From: Streptomyces sp. P3 | GTDB lineage: Bacteria > Actinomycetota > Actinomycetes > Streptomycetales > Streptomycetaceae | Assembly: GCA_016893485.2 (NCBI GenBank) | Contig: JAFEKX020000001.1 | Coordinates: 4,588,001-4,652,000 of the forward strand | DNA length: 64,000 nucleotides | Direction of reading: 5' to 3' | Shown here: positions 47,349 through 57,112 of the stretch, piece by piece | Numbering within the stretch: the first letter of the stretch is position 1 | How the letters are laid out: every line of letters begins with the position of its first letter | Made by a program: the position numbers and the translations under genes | The notes under the pieces: generated by a model | The model's database searches: none | The model's input: the letters and a program-made list of their open reading frames with translations, nothing else | Told to the model about the DNA's origin: nothing

Positions 47349-49807
47349 TCAGCCCGACTTGGTGTACGTCAGTTTCTCGCCGGTGCTGGTGCTCACGCGC
47401 TGGAGCGTGCGGTCGGACAGCAGGGTGATCTCGGTGGCGGAACCCGGGTTGCAGGACGAACGCGGTCGCCCCGAGGTGACGGTGGAGGCGCTGATCGCCA
47501 ACGGGCTCTCGCCGCCGGGCTCTTGGGCGAGGTCGGCGCTGAACTCGCAGTGGTAGCCGGGTCCGTCCGCGACCAGGGTCAGCACCGGATCGCCCACCTT
47601 CCCCCTGCCGGATGGTGAGTTGGCGGGTGTTGTGGCCGGTGTCGTTGTCGATGGACGCGTTCCAGGTGCCGAGATAGCCGCTCGGTACGGCGCCGTCGCC
47701 GGTCGGGGTGGCGGACGGGGAGGGCGACGCGCTCGGCGCCCCCGTGCTCGGACCCGGGGTCGTGGGCGCGGCGCTGGTGGCCGCACCGCCGCCCGAACCG
47801 GCCTTCCTTGTACGGCTGCCGTTGCCGCCGTCCTTCATCAGCGCGTACACCGAACCGCCGGCGCCCAGCGCGACGATCAGCGCGACCACGACGAGCAGCG
47901 CGGTCGACCGCCCGTTGCGGGGCGGCCCCTGGGGCTCGCCGCCCGGGCCAGGGCCGTAGGGCGGGGTGGGGCCGAGGCCGACGTCGTGGTTGTGCGGGTA
48001 GGGGTTGTACGGCACCTGCCCGCCCCAGCCGACCAGTTGGCGGGCGGGGGACTGCTGCTCCGGGTAGCCGTACGCCGTGGGCGGGGGCGGGGGTTGTAGG
48101 CGGCCGGCTGGGGGTGCTGCTGCGGGTAGCCGTAGGCCGGGTGCGGGGCGGGCGGGTTCGGGGTGCGGGGCGCTCCCGCCTGGCCGGCGACCGCCGTGGG
48201 AGGTGATGGTCCGGCGCGGTGGGCGTCGGGGAGGAGTCGTCGGACGCGGGGGGCGTGTTCGGGGAGGCTTCGGAGGAGGGTGAGGTGGCAGGGGTTTCGC
48301 GAAGGAAGGCTTCCGGCTTCTCCAGGGCGACGGGAGTGGCCGGGGCCACGGGCGGGCCAGCGGGCACGCTCCCTCGATCGCCGCCCCACCCTGCGCCTCC
48401 GGATTCCGCAGGACGGGGTTCTGGGCGACAGGGTTTTCGGCACCGGGGTTCTGGACGGCCGGGTTCTGCGTGCCTGGGTTCTGCACGGCCGGGTTTTGCG
48501 TGCCCGGGCCCTGCACGGCTGGGCTCTGCACGGCCGGATTCTGCACGCCCAAGTCCTGCACGCCCAAGTCCTGCATGTCCGGGTTCTGCCCGCCGGGATT
48601 CTGCCCGCCCGGGCTCTGCCCGCCCGGGCTCCGCGTCCCCGGAGCCTGTCCTTCCGGGCTCATCTGTCCCGGAGCCGCCGTCCCCGAGCCGGGCCGCTCG
48701 AACCGACACCCTCCACACCGGCACCCCGAACCGGCGCCCTCCGAACCGAGCCGCACCGAACCGGCGCCCTCCGAACCGGCCCGCTCCGGACCTGCGCCCT
48801 CCGAAGTCGATGCCTCCGACCCCGTCGCAGCCAACGCCACCCGCTCGAGTTCCGCCGTCTGCGGGTCCTCTGTGTCCAGCAACTTGACCGCGTGGCGGCC
48901 CAGTTGGGCGACGAGGGTGTTGGGGAGCCAGGGGTCGTGGGAGCGGCCGCCGGAGACCGTGTCGTCGGCGCCTGTGCGGTCGAGGATGTGGTGGAGGGTC
49001 GGGCGGGCCGCCGGGTCCTTGCGGAGGCAGTCGCGGACCAGGTCGGCGATGCCCTCGGGGACGCCCGACAGGTCGGGTTCCTCCTGGGCGATGCGGAACA
49101 TCAGGGCGTGGACTCCGCTGTTGGCGGTGCCGAAGGGCAGGGTGCCGGTCGCCGCGTAGGCGAGGACGGAGCCGAGGCAGAAGACGTCGCACGCCGGGGT
49201 GATCCGGTCGCCCCGCACCTGTTCCGGTGCCATGAAACCGGGCGAGCCCACCAGCGAACCGGTCCGGGTGAGCCCGTCCCCGGCGAGGGTCTCCAGGGCG
49301 CGCGCTATGCCGAAGTCGATGACGCGGGGACCGTCGATGGTCACCAGCACGTTGGACGGCTTGAGGTCGCGGTGGACGATCCCGGCGGCGTGGATGTCCT
49401 GGAGTGCGTGGGCGAGCCCGGCCGCGAGAATCCGTACCGACCGCTCGGGCAGTGCCCCGTGATCGCGTCCGACGACCTGCTGCAGCGTGGGTCCCGCCAC
49501 ATACCCGGTGGCCACCCACGGCACCTCGGCCTCGGTGTCCGCGTCCAGCACGGGTGCCGTCCAGTGGCCGCCGACCCGCTGCGCGGCCCGCACCTCCTGC
49601 CGGAACCGGGCCCGGAACTCCTCCTGCGCGGCCAGTTCCTCGCGCACCACCTTCACCGCGACCATGCGCCCCCGGTCCGAGCGGGCCAGGTACACCTGCC
49701 CCATCCCGCCGGCCCCCAGCCGCGCCACCAGCCGGTACGCCCCGATCCTCCCCCAGTGCTGAACGCCTGGGGGACCCCGTCGGATCACCCGCCGCCGGTT
49801 TCTCCAT
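47349..49807 (-). CDS. Serine/threonine protein kinase with repeat linker
   Basis: About 819 residues. The Hanks-type kinase domain (residues about 15-275) has P-loop RLGAGGMGQVYLARS, VAVKVVREEL, catalytic HRDLKPSNVLV, DFGIA and SPGFMAPEQ. A long linker has pentapeptide repeats (QNPGT, QNPAV), then Pro/Tyr-rich PYNPYPHNHDVGLGPTPPYG and a TM (ALLVVVALIVALGAGGSVYA). The extracytoplasmic domain contains YLGTWNASIDNDTGHNTRQL and ends ITLLSDRTLQRVSTSTGEKL plus TYTKSG at 47349. Frame changes near the start, around 48360-48090 and near 47590. ATG 49807 (MEKPAAGDP) or GTG 49788 is the start. Likely a sensor kinase with an outer lipocalin-like ligand domain. Confidence 0.85.
48400..48665. repeat. 15-bp tandem repeats in the kinase linker
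   Basis: About 17 imperfect copies of a 15-bp unit of the form CCGGGTTCTGCACGG, encoding QNPxx pentapeptides on the minus strand. A second, shorter 15-bp array (GGCGCCCTCCGAACC-type, encoding GSEGA) lies at about 48690-48800. Confidence 0.85.
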
Positions 49808-50012
49808 GGCCGCGCCGCCTCCCCCGAAATCCCCGGTCACACCCCTGCGCCCTGCGCGAGACCGAGAATAGTGCGGGGACACGGCCCGGTGCCCGGGGGC
49901 GGTGTCTACGGTTCCGTAACGGGAGACCCTGGACAACCTGTCGCGGAAAGCCGCCGACCGCAGACAGGACGCCGATACCGCTTCCGCATCGCGGACATTT
50001 ACGCTCACCCGC

Positions 50013-51368
50013 ATGACCCCTCAGCCCCATCCCCAGGCCGGCGCCGCCGTGAAGGCCGCGGACCGTGCGCATGTGTTCCACTCCTGGTCCGCGCAGGAGC
50101 TCATCGACCCGCTCGCCGTGGCCGGCGCGGAGGGGTCGTACTTCTGGGACTACGACGGGAAGCGCTACCTGGACTTCACCAGCGGGCTCGTCTACACGAA
50201 CATCGGGTACCAGCACCCGAAGGTCGTCGCCGCGATCCAGGAGCAGGCCGCGACCCTCACCACCTTCGCGCCCGCCTTCGCGATCGAGGCCCGCTCCGAG
50301 GCGGCCCGGCTGATCGCCGAGCGCACGCCCGGCGACCTGGACAAGATCTTCTTCACCAACGGCGGCGCCGACGCCATCGAGCACGCGACGCGCATGGCCC
50401 GGCTGCACACCGGTCGCGCGAAGGTGCTGTCCGCCTACCGCTCGTACCACGGCGGTACGCAGCAGGCGATCAACCTCACCGGGGATCCCCGCCGTTGGGC
50501 CAGTGACAGCGGCGCGGCCGGGGTCGTGCACTTCTGGGCGCCCTTCCTGTACCGGTCCCGTTTCTACGCCGGGACCGAGGAGCAGGAGTGCGAGCGCGCG
50601 CTCGAACACCTGGAGACGACGATCGCCTTCGAGGGCCCGGCGACCATAGCCGCGATCGTCCTGGAGACCGTCCCGGGCACCGCCGGGATCATGGTGCCGC
50701 CGCCGGGTTACCTCGCCGGGGTCCGTGAGATCTGCGACAAGTACGGGATCGTCTTCATCCTGGACGAGGTGATGGCCGGGTTCGGGCGCACCGGTGAGTG
50801 GTTCGCGGCCGACCTGTTCGACGTCGTGCCGGACCTGATGACCTTCGCCAAGGGCGTGAACTCCGGCTATGTGCCGCTCGGCGGTGTCGCCATCTCCGGC
50901 GCGATCGCGGACACCTTCGGCAAGCGGCCCTACCCGGGCGGACTGACGTACTCGGGGCACCCGCTGGCCTGTGCCGCGGCCGTCGCGACGATCAACGTCA
51001 TGGCCGAGGAAGGGGTCGTAGAGAATGCGAAGACCCTTGGTACGACCGTCCTCGAACCGGCTCTGCGGGCGCTGGCCGAGCGGCACCCGAGTGTCGGCGA
51101 GGTGCGCGGGGTCGGCATGTTCTGGGCGCTGGAGCTGGTGAGGAACCGCGAGACGCGGGAGCCGCTGGTGCCGTACAACGCGGCCGGTGAGGCGAACGCG
51201 GCGATGGCCGCCTTCGCGGGCGCCGCCAAGCAGCAGGGGCTGTGGCCGTTCGTGAACATGAACCGCACCCACGTCGTCCCGCCCTGCAACGTGAGCGAGG
51301 CCGAGCTGAAGGAGGGCCTCGCCGCCCTGGACACGGCACTCTCGGTGGCGGACGAGTTCACGGAATAG
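50013..51368 (+). CDS. Class III PLP-dependent aminotransferase
   Basis: Intact, 451 residues (MTPQPHPQAGAAVKAADRAH). Fold-type I aminotransferase: FFTNGGADAIEHATRMARLH for phosphate binding, ILDEVMAGFGRTGEWF with the pyridine-nitrogen Asp, and Schiff-base Lys in LMTFAKGVNSGYVPLGGVAI. Close in pattern to the omega-amino-acid or GABA-type group. Substrate not evident. It is divergent from the kinase gene and 150 bp before the GntR gene; both may be regulated together. Confidence 0.93.
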   Translation: MTPQPHPQAGAAVKAADRAHVFHSWSAQELIDPLAVAGAEGSYFWDYDGKRYLDFTSGLVYTNIGYQHPKVVAAIQEQAATLTTFAPAFAIEARSEAARLIAERTPGDLDKIFFTNGGADAIEHATRMARLHTGRAKVLSAYRSYHGGTQQAINLTGDPRRWASDSGAAGVVHFWAPFLYRSRFYAGTEEQECERALEHLETTIAFEGPATIAAIVLETVPGTAGIMVPPPGYLAGVREICDKYGIVFILDEVMAGFGRTGEWFAADLFDVVPDLMTFAKGVNSGYVPLGGVAISGAIADTFGKRPYPGGLTYSGHPLACAAAVATINVMAEEGVVENAKTLGTTVLEPALRALAERHPSVGEVRGVGMFWALELVRNRETREPLVPYNAAGEANAAMAAFAGAAKQQGLWPFVNMNRTHVVPPCNVSEAELKEGLAALDTALSVADEFTE

Positions 51369-51461
51369 TCCGCGAGTACCCGGATCGGGGCCGGAATCGG
51401 CCCTTCCACAGAGTGGGTGCCCGCATCCGGGCAGGGCGGGAACCCGAACGCGTAAGGTGGC

Positions 51462-51485
51462 GTGCTCGTAGACATATACGAGTAC
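51462..51485. promoter_or_regulatory. Candidate GntR operator palindrome
   Basis: CTCGTA-GACATA-TACGAG (perfect 6-bp arms, 51465-51482), extended by GTG/TAC at the edges with one mismatch. It lies 34 bp before the preferred ATG of the GntR gene, where autoregulatory GntR sites are usual. A GTG at 51462 inside it is therefore unlikely to be the start. Confidence 0.55.
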
Positions 51486-51518
51486 GCCATCGAACGCGAC
51501 GAGGGAGACGCCCCGACG

Positions 51519-52220
51519 ATGCCCGGAAGCAGCGGCAGCGGCGCCGTGACCCGCAGCACCCTGCGGCAGCAGATCGCCGACGCGCTTCGCGACGAGGTCC
51601 TGGCCGGCCGGCTCCAGCCCGGCCAGGAGTTCACGGTGAAGGAGATCGCCGAGCAGTACGGCGTCTCCGCCACCCCGGTCAGGGAAGCTCTCGTCGATCT
51701 CTCCGCGCAGGGACTCCTGGAAGCCGACCAGCACCGCGGCTTCCGCGTCCACGAGTACTCGGTGGCCGACCACCGCGGGATGATCGAGGCCCGCGCCCTG
51801 GTCACCGAGGGCATGTTCCTGGCCCTGATCGAGGGCCACCCCGTCTTCGACCGCACCGACGACCCGCGCACGGTCGCCGCGCTCGCCGGGGTCCGCCGCC
51901 GCGGCGAGGAGGCGCAGCGCGCCGCCGACGCCGGCGACCTCTCCGTGCTGATCGGCTACGACCTGCGCTACTGGCGCGAGTTGAGTGCCATGTTCGGCAA
52001 CCCCTACCTCGGCGACTTCCTGCACCGGCTGCGCGTCCAGTCCTGGGTCTGCACGGTGCAGCACCTGCGGCGGCTGAGCGATCTGCGCGGCCGGCTGTGG
52101 TCCGAACACACCGAACTCGTCGACGCCCTGGCGCGCCGTGACACCCCGGCCGCCCGCTCGATCGTCCTCGCGTACAACACGCACTCCCTCGACCTCATCG
52201 AGCGGCTGGCCGCCCGGTGA
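51519..52220 (+). CDS. GntR-family regulator, FadR subfamily
   Basis: Intact, 233 residues from ATG 51519 (MPGSSGSGAVTRSTLRQQIA), preceded by GAGGGAGAC. Winged helix: LRQQIADALRDEVLAGRLQP, then FTVKEIAEQYGVSATPVREA. An all-helical FCD ligand domain with ARALVTEGMFLALIEGHPVF and FGNPYLGDFLHRLRVQSWVC follows. The gene ends in GTGA overlap with the glycosyltransferase gene, so it may control that gene as well as itself through the palindrome at 51462-51485. Confidence 0.92.
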   Translation: MPGSSGSGAVTRSTLRQQIADALRDEVLAGRLQPGQEFTVKEIAEQYGVSATPVREALVDLSAQGLLEADQHRGFRVHEYSVADHRGMIEARALVTEGMFLALIEGHPVFDRTDDPRTVAALAGVRRRGEEAQRAADAGDLSVLIGYDLRYWRELSAMFGNPYLGDFLHRLRVQSWVCTVQHLRRLSDLRGRLWSEHTELVDALARRDTPAARSIVLAYNTHSLDLIERLAAR

Positions 52221-54665
52221 CCGGACCGGAAAGGGCCGCTCCGGCCGTGGACAGTGCTTCCGTGGACCTCAGTGTCGTCGTGCCCGCCTACAACGAGGAA
52301 CGGCGGCTCGGTCCGACGCTCGACGCGATCACCACGTATCTCGCCGACAACGAGGGCCGCTTCGGCGCATGGGAGATCGTCGTCGCCGACGACGGCTCCG
52401 ACGACGGGACCCGTGAGGTCGTCACCTCCCGCGCCGACCCCCGGGTGCAGCTGGTCACCAGCCCCCGCAACCGCGGCAAGGGCCACGCCCTGCGCCTCGG
52501 CGTCGCCGCCTCGCGCGGGCACCGGGTGCTGGTCACGGACGCCGATCTGGCCGCGCCCATCGAGGAGTTGGAGAAGCTCGACAAGGAGCTGAGCGAGGGC
52601 CACGCGGCCGCGATCGGCTCCCGCGCCGCACCCGGCGCGACGATCGAGAGCCACCAGCACCCCTACGTGAACTCCTGGGCCGCGCGGGCAACTTCCTCAT
52701 ACGCCAGGCCGCGGTGCCCGGCATACGGGGACCCAGTGCGGCTTCAAGCTGTTCGAGGGCGACCGCGCCCGCGAGGCCTTCGCCGCCTCCCGCATCAACG
52801 GCTGGGGCATCGACGTGGAGGTCCTCCAGCACTTCCGCCGGGCGAACTGGGAGGTCGCCGAGGTGCCGGTGCGCTGGGCCCACCAGTCCGGCTCGAAGGT
52901 CCGCCCCCTCGACTACGCCAAGGTCCTCACGGAACTGGGCCGCCTCCGCGCCCGCTCCCTGCGCCCCGCCGACCTCCTGGTCGTCGTCCTCTTCCTGCTG
53001 ATGTCGGTCGGCCTCTACTCGGGCCGCCTCTTCGACCCGAACCACCGCTACCTGGTCGACTCGCTCCAGGACCAGAACCAGTGGGAGTGGTTCTTCGCGG
53101 TCACGGCCGACAACGTCGCCCACTTCCACAACCCGCTCTTCAGCGACCTCCAGGGCTTCCCCGACGGCGTGAACCTCATGGCCAACACGGTCATGCTGGG
53201 CCTGTCGGTCCCCTTCGCGCCCCTCACCCTGCTGGCGGGCCCCGCGGTCTCGCTGAGCGTCTGCATGGCGCTGGGCCTCGCGGTCACGGCCGCCGCCTGG
53301 TACTGGCTGATCGTGAAGCGCGTCGTACGGCAACGGGCCGCGGCCTTCGTCGGCGCCTCGCTCGCGGCCTTCGCCCCGCCGATGGTCAGCCACGCCAACG
53401 CGCACCCGAACTTCGTCATCCTCTTCATGATCCCGCTGATCATCGACCGCGCCCTGCGCCTGTGCGCGGGCACCCGGGTCGTCCGGGACGGATCGTGCTC
53501 GGCCTGATGGCGGCCTACCAGATCTTCCTCGGCGAGGAGCCCCTGCTCCTGGCCACGATGGGCATGATCCTGTTCGCCGCCGCCTACGGAGTCCTCCACC
53601 GGGACGTCGTGCAGGCTTCCTGGCGCCCGCTCCTCAAGGGCCTCGGCATCGCGGCGGCGGTCTGCGCCCCGATCATCCTGATCCCGATCTACTACCAGTT
53701 CGCGGGCCCGCAGAGCTACAAGAGCGTCCTGCACGGCGACAACGCGGGCAACAGCCCGCTCGCGCTGCTCTCCTTCGCCGAACGCTCCCTGATCGCGGGC
53801 AACGAGGTCCGCGCGAACTCCCTCTCCCTCAACCCCACCGAGCAGAACGCCTTCTACGGCTGGCCGCTCGTCGCCCTCGCCTTCGCCATCGTCGTACGGC
53901 TGTGGGAGCACGCCCTCGTCAAGGCGCTCGCGTTCACGGCGGTCGCGGCGGCGATCCTCTCCATGGGTCCCAAGATCCGCATCCCGCTCACGGACACGGT
54001 CTACTCCGGCCCCTGGGCCCTGCTCGCCCACAAGCCGCTCTTCGAGTCGGTGATCGAGGGCCGGGTCGCGATGATCTGCGCCCCCGCGCTGGGCATGCTG
54101 CTGGCCATCGCGGTCGACAAGCTGGCGGCGACACGGCAGCTCGGTACGCAGTACGTGGGCCTGCTCGCCGTGTCCATGGCCCTGATCCCGATCATCCCCG
54201 CGCCCCTGAAGGCGGTGGACCGGGCGACGGTGCCCGCCTTCTTCACCGACGGCACCTACAAGTCGTACGTCCGCGCGGGCGAATCGATCGTCCCCGCTCC
54301 CGCTCGCCGACCCCGGCGCGGCGGAGCCCCTGCACTGGCAGACCGCCGCCGACCTCGGCTTCAAGATGCCGGGCGGCTATTTCAACGGCCCCTACGGCGA
54401 CGACCGCATCGGCATCTACGGCGCCCCGCCCCGCTACACCTCCAACATGCTGCGGGACGTCCGCTACACCGGTGTGATCCCGACCATCGGCAGGAACTGG
54501 CAGGCGCAGGCCAGGGTCGACTTCGCGTACTGGCACGCGGGCGCGCTGGTGATCGCGCCGCAGCCCCACGACGACAAGCTCCGCGCGGCGGTGGAGAAGC
54601 TGGTGGGGCGCCCCGGTAAGTGGGTGGACGGTGTGTGGGTATGGGACCTGCACGAGGGGAGCTGA
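52217..54665 (+). CDS. Fused GT2 glycosyltransferase and multi-pass membrane protein
   Basis: About 816 residues. The N-terminal 240 residues are a dolichyl-phosphate-type GT2 domain: LSVVVPAYNEERRLGPTLDA, VVADDGSDDGT, the DAD motif in VLVTDADLAAP, and CGFKLFEGDRAREAF. It is followed by about ten TM helices (LLVVVLFLLMSVGLYSG, VTAAAWYWLIVKRVV, LLLATMGMILFAAAYGVL, IAAAVCAPIILIPIYY and others) resembling GT-C or YfhO proteins, and a C-terminal soluble part (FKMPGGYFNGPYGDDRIG). Frame changes near 52680, 53490 and 54300. GTG 52217 overlaps the GntR stop. It probably moves a sugar onto a polyprenyl carrier and then onto an envelope acceptor; substrates unknown. Confidence 0.85.
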
Positions 54666-54755
54666 CCCGGGCCGCACCGACTACTCTTCCCCCTACTCTT
54701 GCCTGACCACCATGCGAGATCCACGATGCGCAGCGAGTAACCGAGGAGCCCCCTT

Positions 54756-55403
54756 TTGGCCTGTGACCTGTGGCTGGTCCCGCTCGTCGACGTGTTGTGC
54801 CACACCCCGACAATCCGTTCGCCGACGAACTCGCGCTCTACAACTCCCTGTTGGCCGAGGCCGGGCTCCCCCGGTGCCGGTGTACCAGTACATGCCGGGA
54901 CTGTCCGGCGAGGTCGCCCCGGTCGCGGGTTTCGACTACGACGCGCTGCACTTCCTGCGCCGGGCCTACCTGCTCCAGGTCTGCGGCCTCCCGGTGACGC
55001 CGGTCGACGAACTCGGCGGCGACTACGAACAGCTGCTGGAGATGTTCGAGAGCACGGCCCAGCAGTCCCACCTGGTCTGGCACTACGACCACGCGGGCGC
55101 CTACGTCCCGGTCGACTTCCCGCATCCGCTCTCGAACGACGAACTCCTCGCGGGCGGCGGCCCGTTGGGCTCGTCCCAGACGCTGCTCCGCGAGCTGGAG
55201 TTCGTCGCCCCGACGATCGGCATCGACCCGGCGAACCCGCCGGCGACGCCCGAACCCCCGCCGCTCCCACGGAGTTGGAGGAACCGGCCGTCCCCGCGCC
55301 GTACGACCCCAGCCCGTTCGCCCGCGAGCGGCACGTGTGGCTGGGCCTGCACGCGGCGGCGACCCGCAGCCTGGCCCAGGGCTCGATGATCGTGTTCAGC
55401 TAG
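54756..55403 (+). CDS. Conserved actinomycete protein of unknown function
   Basis: About 216 residues from TTG 54756 (LACDLWLVPLVDVLCHTP). Blocks PVYQYMPGLSGEVAPVAGFD, LHFLRRAYLLQVCGLPVTPV and QQSHLVWHYDHAGAYVPVDF are those of a protein I recall next to the glycosyltransferase in Streptomyces. Cytosolic and acidic; function unknown. Frame changes near 54810, 54870 and 55265 compensate. The stop overlaps the convergent MmyB gene stop by 4 bp. Confidence 0.75.
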   Translation: MACDLWLVPLVDVLCHTPTIRSPTNSRSTTPCWPRPGSPGAGVPVHAGTVRRGRPGRGFRLRRAALPAPGLPAPGLRPPGDAGRRTRRRLRTAAGDVREHGPAVPPGLALRPRGRLRPGRLPASALERRTPRGRRPVGLVPDAAPRAGVRRPDDRHRPGEPAGDARTPAAPTELEEPAVPAPYDPSPFARERHVWLGLHAAATRSLAQGSMIVFS

Positions 55404-56272
55404 CGCCCCGTGCGGAAGGTGTTCTCGTCCGCCGCCATGTCCTGTGTGCCGATGACGCCGAGCAGTTCGAGCTGGGCGGCGCCCTCGGTGCCGGGCGGGG
55501 CGGTGAACCACAGGAGGCGCTGACGGCCGTCCTCGCTGAACAGGCTGTGGCAGTCCAGCTCGATGACGCCCAGCGTGGGATGCACGATCCGCTTGTGATC
55601 GGTGCGCCGCAGGCCGACGTCGTGCGTGTCCCACAGGGCGGCGAACTCCGGGCTGCGCCGCCGCAGCGCGGCCGTCATCCCGGCGACCTCGCCGTCCCGG
55701 CTGCGGCGGGCGGCCACCGCGTGCAGGTCGGCGACGAAGACGCGTGAGTGGTGCGCGTGGTCCTCGGGCGGATAGACCGCGCGGGAGGCCGGATCGGTGA
55801 ACCACCGGTAGGCGAACCCGGTGGCGGGCCCGCGCGGCTCCGGCGCCCGCCCGAGGAGCGCCACCGCCAGCTCGTTCTGCACGAGGGTCTCGTGCAGGTC
55901 GGTGATCACCTGGGCCGGGGTCGTCGCCAGCCGGTCCAGCAGCCCGAGCAGGGCGGGCTGGACGTGCCGTGCGCCCACCCCGTGCGCCGACTCCGGCAGC
56001 GGCCGGTCGGCGAGGTGGAAGAGATGGTCCCGCTGGTCACCGCCCAGCCGCAGCGCCCGGGCGAGCGCGGACAGGGTCTGGGCGGAGGGCTGGGCACCAC
56101 GCCCCCGCTCCAGCTCGGTGTAGTAGTCGGCGGACAGCCCCGCCAGCTGCGCGACCTCCTCCCGCCGCAGACCGGGCACCCGGCGCCGGGGCCCGACGGG
56201 CAGCCCGACGTCGGCCGGCCGGACCCGGTCACGCCGGGACTTCAGGAACGCCGCGAGCTCGGGAAGGTTCAC
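55400..56272 (-). CDS. MmyB-type HTH regulator
   Basis: Intact, 290 residues (MNLPELAAFLKSRRDRVRPA). N-terminal XRE helix-turn-helix with REEVAQLAGLSADYYTELER and TLSALARALRL. A C-terminal MmyB-like PAS-related ligand domain with VITDLHETLVQNELAVALLG and CHSLFSEDGRQRLLWFTAPP. In Streptomyces such regulators usually control an adjacent oxidoreductase gene; here the divergent neighbour is a tautomerase, 134 bp away. Confidence 0.93.
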   Translation of the reverse strand: MNLPELAAFLKSRRDRVRPADVGLPVGPRRRVPGLRREEVAQLAGLSADYYTELERGRGAQPSAQTLSALARALRLGGDQRDHLFHLADRPLPESAHGVGARHVQPALLGLLDRLATTPAQVITDLHETLVQNELAVALLGRAPEPRGPATGFAYRWFTDPASRAVYPPEDHAHHSRVFVADLHAVAARRSRDGEVAGMTAALRRRSPEFAALWDTHDVGLRRTDHKRIVHPTLGVIELDCHSLFSEDGRQRLLWFTAPPGTEGAAQLELLGVIGTQDMAADENTFRTGR

Positions 56273-56406
56273 CCGTCCATCGTCCCCTCTCCACGAGGTC
56301 CGAGCCAGGGGCCGCCAACCCCTGGGTGGGCTGAGCCCTGGCCGGGCCGGTGCCAGGGGCGGATGGTTGTCCCGTCCCGCACAGCACCACGAGGAAAGAG
56401 AGCACC

Positions 56407-56622
56407 ATGCCTTTCGCGAACTTCAAGGTCCCCGCCGGCGCCCTCGCCGCGGAGCAGAAGGAACAGATCATCACGCGCACCACCGACCTGTACGCCGAGA
56501 TCTTCGGCGAGGGCGCCCGCGCCACCACCCTCGTCCTGGTCGAAGAGGTCGCCGACGCGGGCTGGGGCATCGGCGGCGGGGTCCTGACCCTCGCCAAGAT
56601 CCAGGGCGCCTCGCGGGAATGA
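56407..56622 (+). CDS. 4-oxalocrotonate tautomerase-family protein
   Basis: Intact, 71 residues starting MPFANFKVPAGALAAEQKEQ. Removal of Met leaves the catalytic Pro1. The short beta-alpha-beta fold ends LVLVEEVADAGWGIGGG. The length fits the family. It probably isomerises an unsaturated keto acid or a similar xenobiotic-type substrate. Divergent from, and likely controlled by, the MmyB regulator. Confidence 0.9.
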   Translation: MPFANFKVPAGALAAEQKEQIITRTTDLYAEIFGEGARATTLVLVEEVADAGWGIGGGVLTLAKIQGASRE

Positions 56623-56626
56623 GGCC

Positions 56627-56926
56627 CTACCGCACCTTGCCGAGACCCGCCTCGACCTCCTGCGAGTTCATCACCGGTGCGTAGGTCAGCTCGGCCCCGA
56701 GGTTGAGGAAGAGCGGCTCGCTGATCGCCGGAATGTCGGTCGGGTCCTTCAGATCGAAGAACACCAACGCGGTCCGCTTGCCGTTCTCCGCCGTGAAGTA
56801 CGCGGCCTCGGGCTTGATCTGCTCCAGGGACTCCTGGATCAACTTCCCCAGAGTCCCGCTCCGAGCGGCATCGTTCGCCTTCTCGGTGTCCAAGGACGCC
56901 TTCAGCATCATGCGCATCGCAGTCAC
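56627..56926 (-). CDS. Small alpha/beta protein (DUF3303-like)
   Basis: Intact, 99 residues (start at 56926, or at the internal MRMMLKASL). Pattern ASLDTEKANDAARSGTLGKL, AAYFTAENGKRTALVFFDLK and EPLFLNLGAELTYAPVMNSQ suggests a dimeric alpha-beta barrel fold (DUF3303/YCII-like). Function unknown. Convergent with the tautomerase, 4 bp apart. Confidence 0.7.
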   Translation of the reverse strand: MTAMRMMLKASLDTEKANDAARSGTLGKLIQESLEQIKPEAAYFTAENGKRTALVFFDLKDPTDIPAISEPLFLNLGAELTYAPVMNSQEVEAGLGKVR

Positions 56927-57112
56927 CTTCTTCGGATTGGCGTGCGCGGGGTGGACACCGTCAGGATATGCCCGATATGCGGGTGATGTTCGATGTCCTG
57001 GCGGAGGCGCCCGGTGCGCCGTGCCGACTGACCGGATGAGCCGGCCGGCCGGCGCGTTGCACCGCGCGCGCTCCGTTACAGATCCACGACAAAACCGGGC
57101 AGAGCGGTCGGG

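Noticed and set aside
48400..48810. CRISPR or minisatellite independent of a gene
   Set aside because: The 15-bp units are in frame with the kinase and have no spacers.
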